A stretch of DNA of 43,911 bases, from contig JACRGQ010000071.1 in NCBI GenBank assembly GCA_016217735.1, positions 1 to 43,911 of the forward strand, read 5' to 3'. The stretch is from Nitrospinota bacterium. Its GTDB lineage: Bacteria > Nitrospinota_A > UBA7883 > JACRGQ01. The position numbers were made by a program, and so were the translations under genes. Numbering within the stretch: the first letter of the stretch is position 1; the number at the start of each line of letters is the position of its first letter. This document shows, piece by piece, positions 41,619-43,911 of this stretch. Under the pieces are notes generated by a model. The model was not told the origin of the DNA. It made no database searches and saw only the letters and a program-made list of their open reading frames with translations.

Positions 41619-42197
41619 TTACTTGTTGTTATCTTCTTTTTTATTGTTCAATATCTGGTTCACCGAATCGTGGATCATCTTTTCTATGGCCTTGCTGTCC
41701 ACTTCGTGGTGCTTGTCGAGGTAATGCGTCACCACTTTTTTCACCACGCTCTCCACGTGGGCCGTGTCGATTTTTTCCAGGCGGCGGATGTGCCGCCCCC
41801 CCTCGAAATCGGTGGTGAGCCAAGTCATCACGATCTCTTCCGCCAGCGCCGGCCCGATGACGCGCCCGCCGATAACCAGCACGTTGGAATCGTTGTGCAG
41901 GCGGCTCATCCGGGCCGAGTAGATATCGTTGCACAGCGCGGCGCGAACCCCTTGGTGGCGGTTGGCGGTGATGCTCATGCCGATGCCGGTGCCGCAGATA
42001 AGCACAGCGCGCTGATTTTTGCCCGCCGCTATCCGCTCGGCCACCACATGGCCATAGTCCGGGTAATCCACCGAATCGGTGGAATTGGTGCCGAGATCGT
42101 CCACTTCGTAACCCTGTTTTTCCAGGAGATCGATGACATATTTTTTCATTCCGACCCCGCCATGATCGCAGGCGACGGCGATTCTTCCGTTGCTAAT
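41619..42197 (-). CDS. rpiB: Ribose-5-phosphate isomerase B with a probable ATT start codon
   Basis: 192 residues if it starts at ATT 42197. The RpiB core is present: the N-terminal phosphate/substrate motif [48 protein letters not shown] with the catalytic Cys, and [15 protein letters not shown]. The first in-frame ATG (42149) would remove the conserved DHGG segment. Between that ATG and the upstream in-frame TAA there is no ATG, GTG or TTG. ATT, encoding (M)[13 protein letters not shown], has a GGGGG six bases before it. RpiB interconverts ribose-5- and ribulose-5-phosphate. The C-terminus is about 40 residues longer than usual and charged. Confidence 0.88.
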   Translation of the reverse strand: MSNGRIAVACDHGGVGMKKYVIDLLEKQGYEVDDLGTNSTDSVDYPDYGHVVAERIAAGKNQRAVLICGTGIGMSITANRHQGVRAALCNDIYSARMSRLHNDSNVLVIGGRVIGPALAEEIVMTWLTTDFEGGRHIRRLEKIDTAHVESVVKKVVTHYLDKHHEVDSKAIEKMIHDSVNQILNNKKEDNNK

Positions 42198-42321
42198 AGT
42201 CCACCCCCGGTTACGTTAAAGGTTTTGAGTAAAACGGTAAGAGAAGATGGTATTTTATCCCCGCCCCAAAATCAACCGCTAACCCGCTTTTGGCCCCGAT
42301 GACCCTAATCTATTTGCGGTT

Positions 42322-42741
42322 TTAAGGCCATTTTACGGTAAAGCGTTTTTCGGGATAGTTGATCTCGAGAACAAACCTGCTTAGGAAGCTGTTTACTCCA
42401 AGAAGAACAACGTTCAGGTTCGGCATGAAGTCTATCGGCGTGTTGTCAATCGTATAGATGACATCCTCGGTTTCCGGATGGAATATCTCGAATCTTGTGG
42501 AGTGGGCGTAGGCAGATGTTATGCCATTACCGGTGGATATCTGTTTGGTGATTCCCTGTTCCAGATTGTGCCCCAGAATGGCCGAGTAACCCGCCGGGAT
42601 GGCGCATTCATCCGCGCCCGTATCAATAAGGCCATACGTTTTGGCGCTAAGCCCGGTGTGGGGGTTGGAGATTCTTATGCGAAGATAAGGACGCGCAATA
42701 CCGCCATGCTCACGGCTGAAAGGGAAATTGCGTATTGGCAT
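42322..42741 (-). CDS. Retroviral-type aspartyl protease-like protein
   Basis: 139 residues with a single DTGA motif (YGLIDTGADECAIPAGYSA) and a downstream hydrophobic NVVLLGVNSFLSRF, the two features of single-domain clan AA aspartic proteases that act as dimers. The N-terminus FPFSREHGGIARPYLRIRI is typical of a family found in many environmental bacteria. Substrate unknown. It follows the DUF5678 gene by 8 bases, and the two form a recurrent cassette. The sequence looks less GC-rich than the core genes. Confidence 0.78.
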   Translation of the reverse strand: MPIRNFPFSREHGGIARPYLRIRISNPHTGLSAKTYGLIDTGADECAIPAGYSAILGHNLEQGITKQISTGNGITSAYAHSTRFEIFHPETEDVIYTIDNTPIDFMPNLNVVLLGVNSFLSRFVLEINYPEKRFTVKWP

Positions 42742-42749
42742 GGGGGTGG

Positions 42750-42941
42750 TTAATAAATGTGAACCATGCCTTCCACGGGGATATAAAAAATGACTGGTTC
42801 TTTGACGCCCATTTTCTGGGCTTCTTCGTGAGCGGCTTTCGGCGTGTCGGCCGCGCTAATTACATCCACGTCGGCAAACGACTTTTTAGCGATGTACTTG
42901 CCGGCAAAATCCTTATGGTTCTTCAAAATTATGCTTTCCAA
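42750..42941 (-). CDS. DUF5678-like small protein
   Basis: 63 residues from TTG 42941, chosen because GGGAG lies seven bases upstream; the open frame upstream (to 43106) is composed of repeat sequence. The chain NHKDFAGKYIAKKSFADVDV, then AADTPKAAHEEAQKMG and EPVIFYIPVEGMV matches the short beta-alpha-beta DUF5678 family (GKYVA...A...A...G...P). It usually accompanies a clan AA protease gene, as here. Function unknown; a substrate or inhibitor of the protease is possible. Confidence 0.65.
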   Translation of the reverse strand: MESIILKNHKDFAGKYIAKKSFADVDVISAADTPKAAHEEAQKMGVKEPVIFYIPVEGMVHIY

Positions 42942-43004
42942 AATTATTCTCCCTATTCGCTCATCCTTTGAGAATAACAGGGTAAACCTTGGAATAGCAA
43001 ATCT

Positions 43005-43095
43005 TACCTGGCCCCGTTTTTGTCCTCCGCGCAAAGGCGGAGATTCAGACGTATTTTTAAAACTCTCTTCATCTTGCGCCTTGCCGAATGCTGCA
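43005..43095. repeat. Degenerate copy of the left-end repeat
   Basis: TCCTCCGCGCAAAGGCGGAG (hairpin) followed by ATTCAGAC, an A/T block, ACTCTCTTC and CTTGCGCC recalls 344-415 (hairpin, CCCAGAC, A/T block, GCTCTCTTT, CTTGCTGCGCC). The order and spacing match, but identity is partial. Confidence 0.35.
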
Positions 43096-43139
43096 AAATC
43101 CAACACATCTCGGACATTTATTTGTCACAAATCATGAAA

Positions 43140-43159
43140 AATACCCCGAAAAGGGTATT
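43140..43159. promoter_or_regulatory. Dyad at a possible promoter of the coiled-coil gene
   Basis: AATACCC-N6-GGGTATT is a perfect 7-base inverted repeat. Its right end touches TTGACT (43158-43163), which could be a -35, with TATAAAAT at 43177-43184 as a -10 region (spacing 13-15, short). A repressor at the dyad would block this promoter. Confidence 0.45.
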
Positions 43160-43230
43160 GACTTTGCAGGGGGGGGTATAAAATTGGACGACATGGATTG
43201 TATTTTCAAATAGCATAAAGGGGGGTGTAA

Positions 43231-43815
43231 ATGGATAGGCCGTTGAAAGTTGAGGTCACCAATAAAAAAAATAAGTTGTTTCAGTACGCCGACACCTACT
43301 ACGCGCGAGAAACAGCCAAGAATTCTGCGGCGGCGGTGGAGAGTTTGTCTGAAATTTCAAGCGGCATAGACCGTACCAACGCTAATCTACGAAGCTTGAA
43401 CGAAAGCCTGAAAGCAAGCAACGACCATAACCAAAGAACCGCGAAAAACACCGAGATAACCGCCATCCTTGCGCAAAAGGATGACCAGAAAAAACGTGAA
43501 CAAAAAGCTATCAAAAATGCAATATTTGCATTCAAACAGGATATGGAGTTTGTCAACTCTACTAATAAGGGACTTGCGCGGTTCCTCAAGTTGAAGACAT
43601 TAACAGACTTCTGCGACCAGATGCTTGTTCCGGCCATCAACAGGCTGGATGAAATCAGCGACAAAGAATACGCCAACAATTTGATAAAAACAGTTTACTC
43701 TGGCATAGAGGAATCTTTCGCCCGCCTTAACGATGCCGAAAAGGACGACCTAAATCGGATGGAACGTCATTTACTAAGGAAGTCGTTAGTAAGGCGACAT
43801 GATTATGCGGCATAA
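43231..43815 (+). CDS. Coiled-coil protein of unknown function
   Basis: 194 residues with a strong AAAGGGGGG before the ATG. I do not recognise the family. Residues 30-105 are Ser/Asn/Lys/Glu-rich heptad sequence (SGIDRTNANLRSLNESLKAS, then basic KKREQKAIKNAIFAFKQDME). The C-terminal half is amphipathic helix (FLKLKTLTDFCDQMLVPAIN). There is no signal peptide or membrane segment. The last few codons overlap, tail to tail, the IS630-type transposase fragment, so the native C-terminus (RRHDYAA) may have been altered by insertion. The codon mix appears less GC-rich than upstream. Confidence 0.6.
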   Translation: MDRPLKVEVTNKKNKLFQYADTYYARETAKNSAAAVESLSEISSGIDRTNANLRSLNESLKASNDHNQRTAKNTEITAILAQKDDQKKREQKAIKNAIFAFKQDMEFVNSTNKGLARFLKLKTLTDFCDQMLVPAINRLDEISDKEYANNLIKTVYSGIEESFARLNDAEKDDLNRMERHLLRKSLVRRHDYAA

Positions 43816-43911
43816 CGTACATTCGGCTCGTCAAAGAACGAGCGTACCTTTTTCTGGTTGCGCTGTAGCGATTTCAAATGACCATGAGCCTTCTTCCTCA
43901 GATCGTCCGGC
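43803..43911 (-). CDS. IS630-family transposase, C-terminal fragment (cut by window edge)
   Basis: The minus-strand frame open to the window edge ends LRKKAHGHLKSLQRNQKKVR then SFFDEPNVRYAA, with TAA at 43805-43803. The L-R-S-L-Q-R...V-R-S-F-F...V-R-Y-A pattern is the usual end of IS630-type (Tc1/mariner-like) transposases. The catalytic DDE part is outside the window. The stop lies inside the last codons of the convergent coiled-coil gene, so the IS end probably falls within that gene's 3' part. A hairpin GCTCGT/ACGAGC at 43826-43843 lies within it. Confidence 0.6.
   Translation of the reverse strand, partial: PDDLRKKAHGHLKSLQRNQKKVRSFFDEPNVRYAA

Overview
The window comes from the chromosome of a GC-rich diderm (Gram-negative) bacterium. 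The evidence is a lipoprotein RND adaptor and inner-membrane pump, a minor-pseudopilin set of a type II secretion system, a sigma-54 (NtrC-type) regulator with a matching -24/-12 promoter, and large hybrid histidine kinases. ATGA/GTGA stop-start overlaps are common. The mix fits an environmental deltaproteobacterium-like or Nitrospinota-like lineage, but no rRNA is present and I cannot fix the taxonomy. Both edges cut insertion sequences: an IS110-type transposase tail on the left and an IS630-type tail on the right.

Layout. 1-602: IS110 tail, an inverted-repeat element and three tandem perfect hairpins. 603-4121 (minus): an aldo/keto-reductase-fold protein that has lost its catalytic tetrad, a large P-loop protein resembling HPr kinase/PEP carboxykinase, and a TauE/SafE permease. 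4342-5121: glycine-rich RRM protein with a clear terminator, then tRNA-Leu(CAA). 5239-7634 (minus): leuA-accD. 8230-10317: a small His/Cys-rich membrane protein, a RelE-like toxin/antitoxin pair, and an orphan gene between two MITE-like elements that share terminal repeats. 10333-12870 (minus): gspH-I-J-K. 13059-17866 (plus): TetR repressor, RND adaptor and RND pump behind a sigma-70 promoter whose start point is covered by a palindromic operator. 17876-24437 (minus): one long operon with a deoxyhypusine-synthase-like protein, a YycJ-type metallohydrolase, purB, purC, purS, a cyclic-nucleotide-binding protein, purQ and a PAS histidine kinase. 24495-26700 (minus): vsr, a cytosine methyltransferase and an Eco29kI-like GIY-YIG endonuclease, a complete restriction-modification island.

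26786-31594 (plus): NtrC-type regulator, a sigma-54 promoter driving a very short terminated transcript with a 17-codon ORF, and a secreted PEGA/six-FN3 protein. 31745-33798: purD and a divergent small siroheme/4Fe-4S reductase-like protein with a CRP/FNR-like box. 34080-37692 (plus): NYN-domain protein, a triple-receiver hybrid kinase and a stand-alone receiver. 37743-38336 (minus): YceI. 38418-42197 (minus): rpiB-glyA-nrdR-Met8-hemX. 42322-43911: a DUF5678/aspartyl-protease cassette, a coiled-coil orphan and the IS630 tail.

How the parts connect. The purine genes (purB, C, S, Q and separately purD), glyA and rpiB feed nucleotide and one-carbon metabolism. The Met8-type enzyme could supply siroheme to the small reductase-like protein. 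The most unusual signals are: the sigma-54-driven mini-transcript beside an NtrC-type activator; a cyclic-nucleotide sensor translationally embedded between purS and purQ; the AKR pseudoenzyme/P-loop pair; an rpiB whose conserved N-terminus can only begin at a non-ATG codon (best ATT); an NrdR missing one zinc cysteine; and the pair of MITE-like elements. All functional statements are read from sequence and family knowledge; no database search was possible.
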